Assembly (NCBI GenBank): GCA_029449245.1
Contig: JANATF010000005.1
Location: 868,001-932,000, forward strand
Length of the DNA stretch: 64,000 nt
From: Mortierella alpina
Lineage: Eukaryota; Mortierellomycota; Mortierellomycetes; Mortierellales; Mortierellaceae
Reading direction: 5' to 3'
A program made the position numbers and the translations under genes. Shown here piece after piece: positions 8,921-21,000 of the stretch. The notes beneath the pieces are model-generated. The model searched no databases and was not told the DNA's origin. It worked only from the letters and a program-made list of their open reading frames with translations. The stretch's first letter is position 1, and each line of letters begins with the position of its first letter.

Positions 8921-11874
8921 ATGTCAGAATCGCCAAGGGAGGGGATCGCGCCTCGACCAAGGCACTCTTACGGCAAACAGCGGAGTATACTAGACACGGA
9001 AGAATCAAAATCACAGCCGCAAGGCATGAGGAAACCTCATTCGTCGCAGCAGTCCAGCAGTGAGGGGTTGAAAGCACCTGGTCATAAACGAGGGCGATCA
9101 AAGACTTTAGAAACGCCACCGCAACCAACACGCGCATCACCAGCTGTGGGCAGTGGCATGCATTCAATGTCGAGAACTCTCGCTCGACAAGACAGAAAAG
9201 ACTGCATCAAGGTGAATGTGAGCAACAAGAGACGGTTGTAGACTACTTGAGGTACATAAGCAAGAACCTTTCTGTTACTAACCCAAAAAAAAATGGTTGC
9301 TTGCTTATGACGACTTACAGGGACCCACCGCTACTCTTCGAGCTTCGCAGGAACTCAGAGAAACAGGACAAAACCACAAATTCAGGGACGGGATAGAGTT
9401 CATTTTGGATGGTGTAAGGTCCAAGGATAGCTTAAGGATACGCCGATCGAGGTGTGTTGGTCGTCGCGCTGCGAAAGGACTTTTGGGATATCTCTGTGGG
9501 TTGATCGAAAAAAAAAGAAAAAGAAAACCGACAACCTAACCGTGAACTACAAAAAAAAACTCCTCACTCTCTTAGCTGCCTGGAGCTTACTCGATCTATG
9601 CTGAAGGAGGGATATATTTCGCAAGTCAAAGCGCACCGTTATATGCCCACCATTTTTGAGGCAACGCATCGAGAAGAAGATCCTGTAAGCTATCGACCTT
9701 GGGGTATCAAATGCGGATCTCTGAGTGGCCCAACTTATACCTATTCCACAGATTGTTCAATCATGTCTAGCCCTGATGATCGGGCTGTTGCTACAGGACC
9801 CGGATGGATGCAAGGAGATAGTGGCCATTGATGGTATGGTTCAGTTTTTGTGCCAGAGCATGGAAGTTGATATGGATTTCATGGCGTTGATGCCCTCTGG
9901 ACGGCAAGAAGTGGCCTTGGTAAGACGTCTATATGTGTGTGTAGATGGGACAAACTTGAAGTGAAGTGCCCTAGCGGTAACGGCGCGAGATGAATTATTA
10001 ACATGTCTCGTTTTCCTTTGCCACTCAATATAGTTTAACAACTTCAAGGATCTGGTCCGGAAATCCGGCATCCTACGTAAGGGGCAGAAGGTCTTGGTAA
10101 AGTCCTTAATTCTGTCAAGCATAGCGAGGATCATAGAGGAGTGCGTGACGCTAAAGGACGTCCGTGTCCTATTGATCATTGAGCATGACCCCCAGTTCCT
10201 GTCCTTCGTTATTCAATCGCTCATTGAAGACCTCGCTTGGATCAAAGAGCCATCTTCGACGCCTGTAAGTGTCCATGCATGGATCGCTGTGTTAATCCTT
10301 ACTGAGAACCCTAGATGGTGAAAGTTGACGTGGTAAACCTCATTTCATAAAAGGGTGTCTCTCTTTCGGACGTGCTGGACATTGGTCGGATAGAAAACAG
10401 TCTTTGCATTTTAGAGCGTCTCGCGATGGTCTCGAGTAAACCTGCAGCAGCCCTGGCCAACAACAACAGGATATTTCCGCTTCTGGTGCACCTGATCTCA
10501 CTCTGCCGCATGCATGCATTCCAGCACCCTCACCAGATAGGTAAGTTTTCCGATGTTTTAGTCCTCTCCTTTAGCTGTTGCTCTAGTAATGGTTCTCATT
10601 CTCAACCCGGCTGCGGCTCGATCGTTTTGGTATCCTGAACGGTTACCTGTAATAGAATCCCTGAATATCTTGCTGCATGTCCTGCGTTTGCTGATCAATG
10701 TTACGAATGGAAACGAGCCTTGCTGTGAAGGTCTGTCTCAGGGTGGTTCTATCTCAGTGATGGTTCAAAACTTTGTGCAGTTCTACGGTCGTTGCAGGAA
10801 TTATCGCCCTGGAGAGTCATTATCGGAGCAAAGGCAGCCACAATCGCAAGAGGCACGGCTACTGGAAACAGACAGTCGGCGAAGACGAGTTCAGCGGGTG
10901 CAGAGGACAGGAGAGCCATCAAGTCCAAACCTGAGGAGGTCATCATCAAATCACCCAGCCTCTCAAAAAGGAGAGGACACGTTCAGTTCAGCGGATTCTG
11001 GAAGCGAGGGCGAGTATCAAGATGACGAGATCACCATAGATAACAACGCCGATGGATGGTACGATCTCCTGCTGTTGTCTCTTGGCTTGCTTATTAACAT
11101 GCTGGAGTCTGCCCCGTTGCGAAGAAAGCAACTCACAGAAACAGGTGCGTGGACCTTCCTTTTTGCGCTTGGTAAAGAAAGATTGTTGCGGAGAAAACTT
11201 GATGCCTGCAAATAGGTTCACGATTAAATAACACACTCTTAATTAGCCATTGGACTGGACTGCAAGGCGGTTGGTGATTGTTTTCACAAGGAATGCCGAT
11301 GTGACAAGAGCATGGAGGCACTGGAGCGGCTAGTCGACATATACAATACTGAAGCGACCCTAAGCGAAATGGCAAGTCGAAGGTTGTGCGTACTTATAAT
11401 TCATGGTTTCTCGGTCTGACACGATTTCTTGTTTTATTTAAACAGACCGGAAATCAGACGTTGGCCGCCTACTTGGCTCTGCTACTCTGTTGTGTTGTGG
11501 GAGGCAATGCAGATGATGAAGTACGTCTTTACAAAAGTATCCATGGACAGAGCCTTGCACCCATGCTAGAGCTGTTGCAGGGATTTGTCGCACTTCATCA
11601 AGCCATTCAGTTGGACAGCTCTGATCAACAGCAGTCGTCCCAAGAACTGTTAAATCCGTCATCGTGCCTTTCAACCGAGGGAACTCCCGCGCTTTCCGAC
11701 TCGTTCATACCTCCGACTTTGGATAACGATTCTGAAGACAACGACGACTGCCAAGCTGCTGAAATTGTGTTTGTAGACTCGGCCAAGCGGGCGGCAGAAA
11801 CACAGGCGAGCTTTCTCAAAATCATTCACCATGTGCAGGACATGGAGTTGCGGCATGTTTCTTCTTCAAAATAA
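8921..11874 (+). CDS. WAPL-like cohesin release factor
   Basis: Nine exons, about 746 residues: 8921-9211, 9321-9451, 9576-9684, 9752-9919, 10034-10264, 10354-10540, 10575-11144, 11247-11371, 11446-11874; all phases agree. The N-terminus has the basic HSYGKQRS motif typical of WAPL proteins. The WAPL helical domain starts at exon 2 (ASQELRETGQNHKFRDGIEF, then IRRSSCLEL) and continues through GLLINMLESAPLRRKQL to YLALLLCCVV near the end. Family knowledge: WAPL/Rad61 with Pds5 opens the cohesin ring and unloads it from chromatin. A disordered acidic and Arg-rich insert (about residues 420-520) separates the two helical blocks. Two introns are unusual: 10541-10574 is only 34 nt, and 11372-11445 uses a GC donor (gcaagt). 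An upstream in-frame ATG at 8873 is an alternative start. Confidence 0.85.
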
Positions 11875-12128
11875 TAAAATAATGGGGTCCTTCGTTTGAT
11901 ATCGTACAATTATCCACAAAGCTGGCATCCATTTATTGTTTTGTTCGCATCATCTCGCCAGTGTCTGCAGTACCAAGTCTTCCCTGCGAGAACATGCAGG
12001 GGTCCTAGAGTGTCGTTGCATTCAATGCCGGTATAAGAGGATGGAGGCGAGGTTCGGGAGCACTTTGACACACTGAGACTGAGCTTTGAGCGCATTTTTT
12101 TCCAGCTCGTATCCGTTCTCCTTGTTGC

Positions 12129-12657
12129 TTATTCCCACATTTGCTTGCCACGCTTCTTGAGCGTTACCTTCTCATGATGTTTGTCGATCCGCTTCACGTC
12201 CTTTTCTGCGTTCATCAATCCACGTTCCAGTGTCTTTTCCTTGCGAATCTTGGCTTTTGTGCTGAGAGATTTCTTCTTGATGGCCTTTTTGGGCTTGTCG
12301 CTGTGGTGGAGCCCCCCCGAAAACCATGAAGGATTTGTCTTAGTCCATTGCAAGTTCCGAGAAAAGGTTCCCAAAGCGATAACAAACGAGAAAGACTAGA
12401 AGAAAATACATATAAAAAAGAACGTACCCAACAACCTGCTTGCGCAGCTTGGCCAACTCGAGCTCACGCGCAACCTTTTCCTTCATCGACTCTTGCTCTA
12501 TCAGCCAGTGATTATAGCACATGTTGCACAGCATAACGGTGTTAGTCTCCATGAGTCGATTGGATCCCTTGCGCACGTAAGAAAGAGCCTTGGCCAGACA
12601 TTCAGAATGGCTTACCCTCGTCGCCCGGCGCCACCTTGCGCTTGTTGTGTGGTGCAT
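12129..12657 (-). CDS. Small lysine-rich conserved-looking protein, function unknown
   Basis: Two exons, 12657-12428 and 12300-12129, phase 2 junction, 133 residues. The N-terminal half has a single CxxC (MLCNMCYNHW) followed by a helix of alternating charge (SMKEKVARELELAKLRKQ). The C-terminal half is strongly basic (KPKKAIKKKSLSTKAKIRK ... LKKRGKQMWE). Composition suggests a nuclear or nucleolar RNA-associated protein, but I recognise no family. It is convergent with the WAPL gene, 254 bp apart. The 5' end is uncertain: an alternative upstream frame KYAPHNKRKVAPGDE with a donor at gtaagcc also exists. Confidence 0.55.
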
Positions 12658-12952
12658 ATTTGGACTGGTGGATATCTGAACAGGGGTAACAAAGAGGTGT
12701 GACCAAGCACATGTGAGTCGTCTTGCAGCAGACTAAAAGGCATTGAAGCATCTGCTTCAAGGGTCAAACGTATGTATCTATGTTGCATCCTGAGAGTAAT
12801 GGCATCGCATACTTGGCCGTGTCTTTCCCATGATGTATATTCGCTTGTGTGTTATAGAGTAATAGGGAGTTGGAAGCAGAAAAAAAAAAGTGAATGCAAG
12901 TTGTTTATTTTTGGTGGAACTAAGGGAACTCGTCGTCTAAAGTACTCAGCAG

Positions 12953-15900
12953 TCACCCAAGGTGAGCGCGGACGCGCTTCGGCGAAATCATGCTAACGAC
13001 GTCCTCCTCCTCCTCATCTTCGTCTTGATCCTGCTCGTAGAGCCGGAACGCTGGCGAGGACGATCCCAGCCGCTGCTTGAACGAATACCGTCTCTTGATC
13101 GGCGTGCTGGCTCTTGATCCGTACGATGACCTCCTCGACGACGCTCGTCTGGATGACACTGCTGGAAAATCGTGCTCCTCCTCCTGCACGACGGCTTCCT
13201 CAGATGCATCGAAGCCCAGCTGATTGCCAACCTCATCCTCACATGCAACGCTATCGTGTTGCTGGCTGTCATCCTCATTCTCGTCTATAGGACTGAAACC
13301 CTCGCCCAGAATCCGCAACAGTTCCTCTTGCTCTGCATCCTCTGTTAGGTCCATGTCTTGCTCCACCTGGCTCTCTGTAGGCTGTTCATGATTCTCCCCC
13401 TCTGCTGAGGTGAACGCACTTTCAGTTTTGGCTGTCTCTGCTGTCTCCGCTGTGAGTCCCGGTGCTGACACTTTGAGATCCTCTTTGTGGTATTCGAACA
13501 GCGAGAACGTGCGCCTCCGTGTCTCCTCCTTTGCAGTGCGTTCTTGATCCCGATAAGGACTAGCCACTCTTCGCTTTCGAGGGAGCGTCTCAGATCGTCT
13601 ATTCCGCACTCTGGTCTTCTCCAAGGTCTGCGCTGGTGCCAACAAGGCTGTGTTGTTGGCACCAGAGGTTGAATGAGTGTCAATATCTGCCGCTGCAGAA
13701 ATAGCACCATCGATATTCTCCTGCACTTCAAGAATCTCCACTGCACTGTCGTCAAGATCCTCGATTGTTGAGTCATCAGCACCCAACAAGAGCGGCAATC
13801 CTGGGGGTTTGGACGGACTCATGACATAATTCCGAAAGCCAACGAAGCCCGAAAAGCAAGACTCGACGACCTTTTGAGGGGTCCTAAACACGCCACGGAG
13901 GCCAGTAAAGAACGGACTGTCGCTACTATCTCTCATAGCAGCTGCTGGTGCACTAGATCTTCGACCGTGATTTGTATCAGTAGACGATGGCGCCCAGTTT
14001 TCAGTTCCACTCAGATTTGTTGTCGCAGCTGGAGAAGTCTGACAGTTTTCATCATTGGGCTCCTCTTCCTCCAACACGGATACATCATGCACCTGGGCCT
14101 GGCTCTTATCCTCGTCCTCTGCTTCCGCCTCTGCCTCCGCCTCTGCCTCCGCCGCGGCCGCCTTTTCGTCATCCCATGTTGCGCTCGTGTCCTCTGTGGG
14201 TTGGTTGGTGTAATCAACATCATCATCGTCATCGGAGAAATCCATGATGGGAAGAGTCAGCTTGACTGCACTTGGAGTTCCGGGAGCCGAGCCTGCGCTC
14301 TCGCTGCTAGAGTTGGATACTGAAGGCGACTGAAGAAGGTCTGGCAGACATCTGACCTTTGATGCAGAAAGCTGCAACAGCGCGATTCTGGAGGCAGAGC
14401 CGGGTGTAGTAGTAGGGTTGTCCTGGTCATGATTGTCCCTTGATGTTTGCCGACGAACGGGTGTATGTACAGGGGTTGTATCCGCGGCAAGGGTAGAACG
14501 GGCAGGCGAGCATAGCTCGAGGCGAATTGTCGCCGCACCGATGGAATCACTATCGAAAGGGTTCACTTCCGAGTATGCAGGGTTACTTCGAACCATTGTG
14601 GGCGAGGGCGTGCTTCTGTCTCGCTCTTGGGCGGTCATTAAGAGTTCCTCGTCGTCGGATTTGAGAGGTGAAGCTGCTTCTTTTTCAAGAGGACGATTGT
14701 GCTCTTGCTGAAAGATGAATGGCGATAGTGGTTTTGCTCTAGTGGGAGCCAAAGCCATCGGATTTGACACCCTACCCGAGGGACCTCGCGTAGGAGTGGC
14801 AGGAGGGCTTTCGTCATCATCATCATCATCATCACCAAATGCATCGACAAGGCTCCCATACCCTGAGCGACCTCGCGCGGATGTGGCCCCTAAGGGAGCT
14901 CGCGTCGGCGTGGTGGGCGGGCTATTGTCATCGTCATCATCCTCATCGACAAGGCTTCCCAGAGGACGTGGACTTTGTTCGCCATCCTCCGAACTCATGT
15001 CCATTATACCTGCCAAGCTGTTGAGAGCCGTTTCGTCTGCATCATAGTTTGTCGGGACCATTCTTTGCTTCCACAGATTCATATCGCTGTCTCCTTCGCT
15101 CCTGACGTCAATGGCGCTATTGTCGTCGAGAGATCTGCTATCATTACCATGCATAGACTCCCGTGTCTCTGCCTGAGTGATGCAATCCTGTTCGTCCTTC
15201 TTGGGGGCCTCTTCTGTATCCTGTTGGTTCTCTGGGGCAAAGAGATTTGGAGGTGCCGGTCTTTCCAGGTTAGCCAAGAGGAACGTTCGAGACAATCTAG
15301 ATGGCGTCAAGATTGGCTTTGAAGCTGATCCCGCGGCGCTCAATTTCGATAGCAACGATGGTGTAGAAAGACCTTGTCGCCTTGGTGTCTCTGGGTCTTG
15401 CTGCTGTCCACGCTTGATAGGTGTGCTTGGCGGGTTGGACTTGTCGAAAATCTCTGGACTCAACGCTGGGCCGAATGACACCTTTTTTGGCGTCCTTGAG
15501 GCTCCGTCAAAGTCCGCGGGGGCCTTTCGCTTCTCCTTGGTCGGCGTGTGCATTCCAGAGCTGTTGCTGAATTGTCGCTCAGTGAAGGAGGAGGGCGGTG
15601 TAGCTGTCGAAGTAGTGTTGAAGAGGGATGGTTCGTCAATCATGGCAATGACCGGCTTTGGGGTGGTGGGCCGTCTCGGTGATTTGGAGAGGAATGCTGG
15701 GAGCGGAACGGGCTTTGGTGATACAAGCAGACTGGAGAGTTTGGCTGCGCGGTTGGGTGTGAAGAGTTCTAGTGAGGATTCCAATGCAGCCGTGTTCCGA
15801 GCAAGGCTCCTTTTTGGTGTTGAGAGTAGTCGTCCGGGAGTGGGCGAGGGTGCCTCCGCTAGTGTTTGGATGTCCTTGTCAATCGTCGCCTGGATGTCTC

Positions 15901-16935
15901 TGACCTGTCTCCCTGGGGTGTTGCTGTTGGCTGTCGACTGCAAAGGCATACGAGGGATGGGCTAGGCATGTATTGGATAGGCCCTGTTAGTTTCTTACAG
16001 TCAGCAGCGCGTCTAAAGGCCCTTGAAACGCACTTGGTTTACCTCCGATGTATCGAATCTGAATCTCCGTCCGCCAATAGTTACTATATCGTGGTGCTGG
16101 ATGGGCCGTGCAGTGTCGTGCACGAGGACGTTATTAAGCAGTGTCCCATTAGTCGACGTGTCCTTGAGCCAGACCTGGGGCATATGAAGAGTGAGGAATC
16201 GGACCATTAGAACAAGTGCAATCCGTACCAATTCTCTATTCTTATTCTGCTCTTTTGGAAGCAGAGAAGCGAGGGAGAGTGAATGAGATTATGGGTGGGT
16301 CGTACCTCGCCATCGTCGCGTCTGATGAGTTTGCAGTGTGTCTCCGAGACGCCATCAATCTGTATACGAATGTCGTTCAGGTTGTTCCTGCCAAAGGAGC
16401 AGTACGACTTGTTGATGGGATACCGGTAGTACACACTCCCGTCCTGTCGCGACAGCCCAAGGACCTCGCCCCAGACAAAGGAGGGCACGATTGTCTTTGA
16501 CTGGGGTGTGGTTGGCGGGTGCAGTTTCGCCATTTTCTTCTTGGGAGTCGTCATCAGACTGCTGGTGGTGCCGGCGTTGTTATGGGAATAGCTGCTGTTG
16601 TTGTTGTTGACGTTATTAATATTAGCGATATTGCTTCGCTGCATAGTGTCTAGTCTTGCTGACCTGCGTGTTGGACTGTCTGTAGGAGGCGAGGCCAGTG
16701 TTGCAGGCTCTTTGATTTCGAAGGGATTGAAGTCAGGGGCTTCTGAGGCAATGGTGGTCGAGGAGGTGGTGGAGGGCGAGACGCGAGTCGTGTTGTTGTT
16801 GGTGTTGTTACTGCTATTGCTGTTGTTGTTGCTGTTGTTGCTGTGGAATGACCTGACGGGCGCTCCAAAAGGAGAGGCCTGGAGAGCACTTTTCCGCAAG
16901 AGCCTTCGCCCAGGACTCTTTGGGGTGTCAGCCAT
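12953..16935 (-). CDS. FHA-domain protein with Ki-67/RepoMan-type PP1-docking motif
   Basis: Three exons, 16935-16306, 16174-16043, 15961-12953; 1256 residues. An FHA domain spans about 153-252, with the phosphopeptide-binding signatures FGRNNLNDI, GVSETHCKL and STNGTLLNN. The long remainder is disordered, S/T-P-rich and acidic. At about 415-439 it contains KKVSFGPALSPEIFDK followed by NPPSTPIKRG. This combines an RVxF-type PP1 site with the extended motif known from vertebrate Ki-67 and RepoMan (Pfam PP1_bind). A block TGLRGVFRTPQK resembles the core of Ki-67 repeats. An Asn-rich tract lies at 33-50. Family knowledge: Ki-67 couples FHA and PP1 docking at the chromosome periphery in mitosis. 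Inference: a fungal counterpart, heavily CDK-regulated given the many TP/SP sites. Confidence 0.82.
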
Positions 16936-17268
16936 TGTTCGAGGGGGGAGGCACTTGTTGTTGTTGTTTTGTTGTTCCTGGCTGGCTGAGGAGAGCGACG
17001 CGTGTTGCTGCAGCTTGTCGGGAGGAACGAAAGGATGTATGTGGGTGTCTGGGACAACGAAGCGACGGTGGCAATGATGCCGAGAGAGGGACAGCGACAA
17101 CAAGAAGGGACGGATGGACCTCAAGGACTGGAGGTGGAGCACGAGGAAGAGACAGGCAGCACAAACAAACGAGTGCGCATATGGAACACTGAAAACAAAC
17201 AAAAAAACACGTCACCTGATTTGGCTGCCTTTATTTCATGCAACGCGGCCTGCCGCGCGCGTCCTAGT

Positions 17269-17532
17269 TCATTGAGTGCACTCGGGAGACCCCTCCGGCT
17301 TGCCACAGTAGTAGGCCACGTCCCCGTCCATTTTCTGGCAACAGATACTGCACTCTTTCGACTCGACGCTTATATTCTCACCATTGACCACGCACTTGGA
17401 GCCAACGTAGCCTCTTGGCGTCAGGGAGGTAGACTCGCAGAAATACGCCTGCAAAAATTGACCGCAGTCCATTGCAAGGGCAGGACCTATAGCTGCTAAT
17501 AGCGGAATCAAGAAGATGCCGGCGACCTTCAT
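17269..17532 (-). CDS. Small secreted 8-cysteine protein
   Basis: Single exon, 87 residues from the ATG at 17532 (MKVAGIFLIPLLAAIGPALA). This is a clean signal peptide with predicted cleavage after ALA. The mature part of about 66 residues has eight cysteines (DCGQ, FCES, KCVV, KECSICCQ, YCGK, ECTQ), enough for four disulfides. The pattern is not that of a hydrophobin. Probably an extracellular effector-like or antimicrobial-type protein; no family recognised. Confidence 0.6.
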   Translation of the reverse strand: MKVAGIFLIPLLAAIGPALAMDCGQFLQAYFCESTSLTPRGYVGSKCVVNGENISVESKECSICCQKMDGDVAYYCGKPEGSPECTQ

Positions 17533-17574
17533 TGTCTGGTGGTGGTTGTTGGGGTTCAATAAAGGGCTGCTCAT

Positions 17575-18094
17575 AAACCACGTTGGGAGGTAGCGTCGAG
17601 ACGACGATGGAAGAGAGTGAGACTAGAGTTGACACCCGAGCAGATCAAGCACATGTAGTTCCCTTTAAACATAGATACTTACGTAGATAGAGAGGTTCTA
17701 GTGCTGGAGGAAGAAGAGACGGGGAGTTGAAGAGAAGAGAGATAGAAGGACAATCTCTGTAGAGGTAAATAGTGCCAAGATGATTGATGAAAATCTTTGC
17801 TGCATGTTGATTTCACGCTTCTGATTCCTTGCCGACCCGGAGGGAATATAACCCCCTCCATGCTATTTAAAAAATACTGTACTTGAATCTCTTTTCACCT
17901 AGGATTTCGGAGATGTATCGCGTGTACAGGTCTAGCTAGAATGGGAGCTGTATATTCCATGAGAACCTGCGCGGGTCTGCTCAGGACATTGCAAACCATC
18001 TATTTGAAGGTACAGATCGGACAAAGCATCCAATGCAGAAGAATATGTACAATGTAGTGATATTATTGCAGAAGGAGGGACTCTTTTTTTTTCT
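17575..18094. other. Intergenic, nothing recognised
   Basis: Spacer between the secreted-protein gene and the stop of the START gene, both on the minus strand. It probably holds the secreted gene's promoter and the START gene's 3' end. No supported open frame. Confidence 0.5.
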
Positions 18095-21000
18095 CTATAG
18101 CACAGAGGAGAAGATGCCGCTGACATAGACCGTCAAAAGCACAAGCATCACCGCGACTTTGATTTGAGTCGAGCCCAGTTCCTCCAAGAATAGCCCCACC
18201 GCAGTCTGCCACAGTGGTTCCTGTTCAAGCAGGTGATCCATCGTCATGAACTCGCCGCCTCCGTCAGCACCAACTTTGTGTCCGTCCTCGCATTCGATTT
18301 CGTCTACCAACCCTGGAAATTCTGAGAGTGCCTCTGCAAACTCTGCCTCATCACTCTCATTAGCCTGATCATCCTGACTCTTTGCAGTCAAAGATTCTAA
18401 GGCGCTCTCAGCGACGAGGTCAGAATCGTCCTTGCTCTCCGAAACCACATCATGGGTCAACAACGCACTGTATCTCGCAGTAGTGTTCGAGTCCTTCCTT
18501 GTCTTCCTCCGGACACGGCGGAGTGGGGATTGGTTCTCGGAATTGTCGACAACATCTGGCGAAAAAGTGACACGCCGAACGCCTCCAGCAGATGATGAGC
18601 TAGACGAATGGCTGCTTTTAAGCCTGCTGACGGGCTCAGGGGTGGTGGGCGTTTGGGTCGGTGCTGGAAGTGGCGATGAATCAGGCGACGTCATGACGGC
18701 AAGAGACGAGCGAGTCTCTTGCTCAACCTCCCTACGTTTTGCCGCATGCGGATCCAGTTCCTTCTCCAGCTCTAGCTCCAGTTTCAGTTCCTGCTCCATT
18801 TCCTCTTGCTGTTTCTCCAGGATCCTTTGCCGCACGCTATCAGACATGAGGGTTGTACCATCAGACAACGATGCGGGTCCTGTTGAAAGACACGTTGGAA
18901 TCTCGGCAGGAGGCTGCAAGACACATAAAACCTGGCCACCTGAATGGCAGGTAGTTTCAGAAGTCAACGGTAGTGTTTCGTTGATAGGGCTGTGGGAGGT
19001 ACGTTGGCCTACTAGTTCAATAGCTTCAGAATCCATAGAGTGAACAGGAATGTGGAAGGGGCCAAGTGTAGGGCTGGAGAGTGGCGACGATATGGCTTTG
19101 TCATCTAAGCAGCTTTTGGAAGATGCGGCGGTAGTGCTGTCGGTGCTCGTTGAATTGGCTGTGGTGTGTGATGATGTGCTGGATGTTGCATCATTCAGCT
19201 TGGCGCTTGTTGGAGTGGTCGTTGATGATGAGTCTAATGAAGCGGGCGAGGCGAGAGAGTGCTGGGTATTGGTTTGGCTGCGTGTGGGGATGAGGATGGA
19301 AGTGTTGATGGGAAGTGGTGGTACGTCTGCTAGTGGCAAAAAGGGCAGAAGGGGAATAGAGTGTCGACTCAGGGAACTTGAACGACGCGGGAGTGGAGGC
19401 GAAGGGGCACCTGCGGGGATGTGCACGAGGCTGCTGGGCGTGCGGCTCCTAGAACGGCTCCTCTCGGACCCCTGCGAGACCCTGGGCACCATAGAAGCCT
19501 GTGAACCATCAGATCGATCGGAAGAAGAAGCAACAACAAGATTAGGGTCAAAAGCGCTCAATGTTGTATAGCTGGAGCTTCTCCTCCTACGACTGATGGA
19601 CGGCGGCGCCCCATGCGGTCGTAGGTCGGATCCGCTGTCAGTGGCTGCAGAAGAGCCCTTATCAACCTGCGCAGAACTGTGGGTCAGATCATTACTCTTT
19701 AGGTGGCTCGAAGACTTGCGGAGCGAAGGCCCTCCGTATGATGGCGTTGAGGAATCAAAGACGCGGCTGTCCCTTGGACGACGGGGCACGGCGGAATGGC
19801 GCATGCGCCGCCCTGAGCTGTAATCATCCTCGTCCTCTTCCTCATGTACCTGCTGCGGCTGTTGTTGCATCGCCGCAGCATCTGAAATGTTCTGACCTTT
19901 GCGCGTTACTTGTGCGACTATGCTCTGACCCTCGTGGTCCAGCGTAGTAAAGACACGGACGCCTCCGAAATCGGGGGCTAACTCAACGCGCACAGTAGGA
20001 TCGTCAGGCTTGATAAAAAAGTCATACCCATCCTTGTACGCCTTTCGTCCGATCCGGACCTCGGTCCAGCCAGGCGCTGCTTTGAAGCACAGCTCATAAC
20101 TACCGGTCTTGGGGTCAAAGGTGTCCAAGAGACGGGTACCAGAAATGCTCGCAGCATAGGGAGGATAGCCCGTCTTGTTCATGAACTGATTCAAGCGAGG
20201 CACTGCCGTCATCATGCTAGCCGTCATGGACTTGACCACAGAGTTTGGTAGCATGCCGCGAATATCAACCTGAATCACAAACGTCACATTGACGGCAATG
20301 GTATTGCCCTGTCCGTCAAAGATCGGCCGAAGGGACCAGCCCGAAAGCTCGAGAAGTGCGCGAATGCGACCAGGGTCTTCTGGGATGGTTGAGTCAAGTA
20401 CAGAGGTGGAGACATTGTACAACGCCGATGTCTGAGGATCTCTATCAATAATGGTCACACCAGCTAGATCCCGTCCACTGTTGTGTTGAATAAAAAAAAG
20501 AAAATGGCAGTGTTAATGCAGGAAGGGAGTGTGTCTGGGACACGAGACCCAAAAAAGTCAGGCAAACACTTACGTTAATGAACCGATACCGCGTAGAGTG
20601 ACGTGAAAAAGATACTCGTTCGAGTTGAAGGTCTCGGCGATGGACAGGTTTTCGAAACGCTCATCCCAAATCTCACGGCATCCTGAGGATTCGATCACGG
20701 CGTTGATCTGTTCAACAGTCCAACCTCCAGTGATGACGCCCTCTCCTCTCAGCATAGGCAGCCCTGCTCCAGAGATCACTCTGCTGTAACTCTTAAACAC
20801 GCCGTCGCTTGAAACAGCCCTCCAACGATCCTCCGGACTGGAGGCCAGCACTTTGAACATGGCAAGTGCCTTGCGCGCTGTCTCCGAATGGCGGTGGGGG
20901 AGCACTAGCATCGGCGTAAGTAGAGTCGATGACCGGCTAGAGTCCACGCTCGGAGCGATCGAGTGTCTCTTATTCATAGAGTTCGAGAGTGGGTTGACGG

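Noticed and set aside
14715-15965. Long plus-strand frames opposite the Ki-67-like gene
   Set aside because: They mirror the acidic and Ser-rich minus-strand coding sequence. The minus strand has the FHA domain and consistent splicing.
17269-17574. Hydrophobin identity for the 8-Cys secreted protein
   Set aside because: Eight cysteines are present, but the order (isolated, isolated, isolated, CxxCC, isolated, isolated) is not the hydrophobin CC pattern, and hydrophobins are typical of Dikarya.
18432-19571. Plus-strand frames of 203 and 173 codons
   Set aside because: Antisense shadows of the START gene's disordered region (poly-Ser/Val artefacts).
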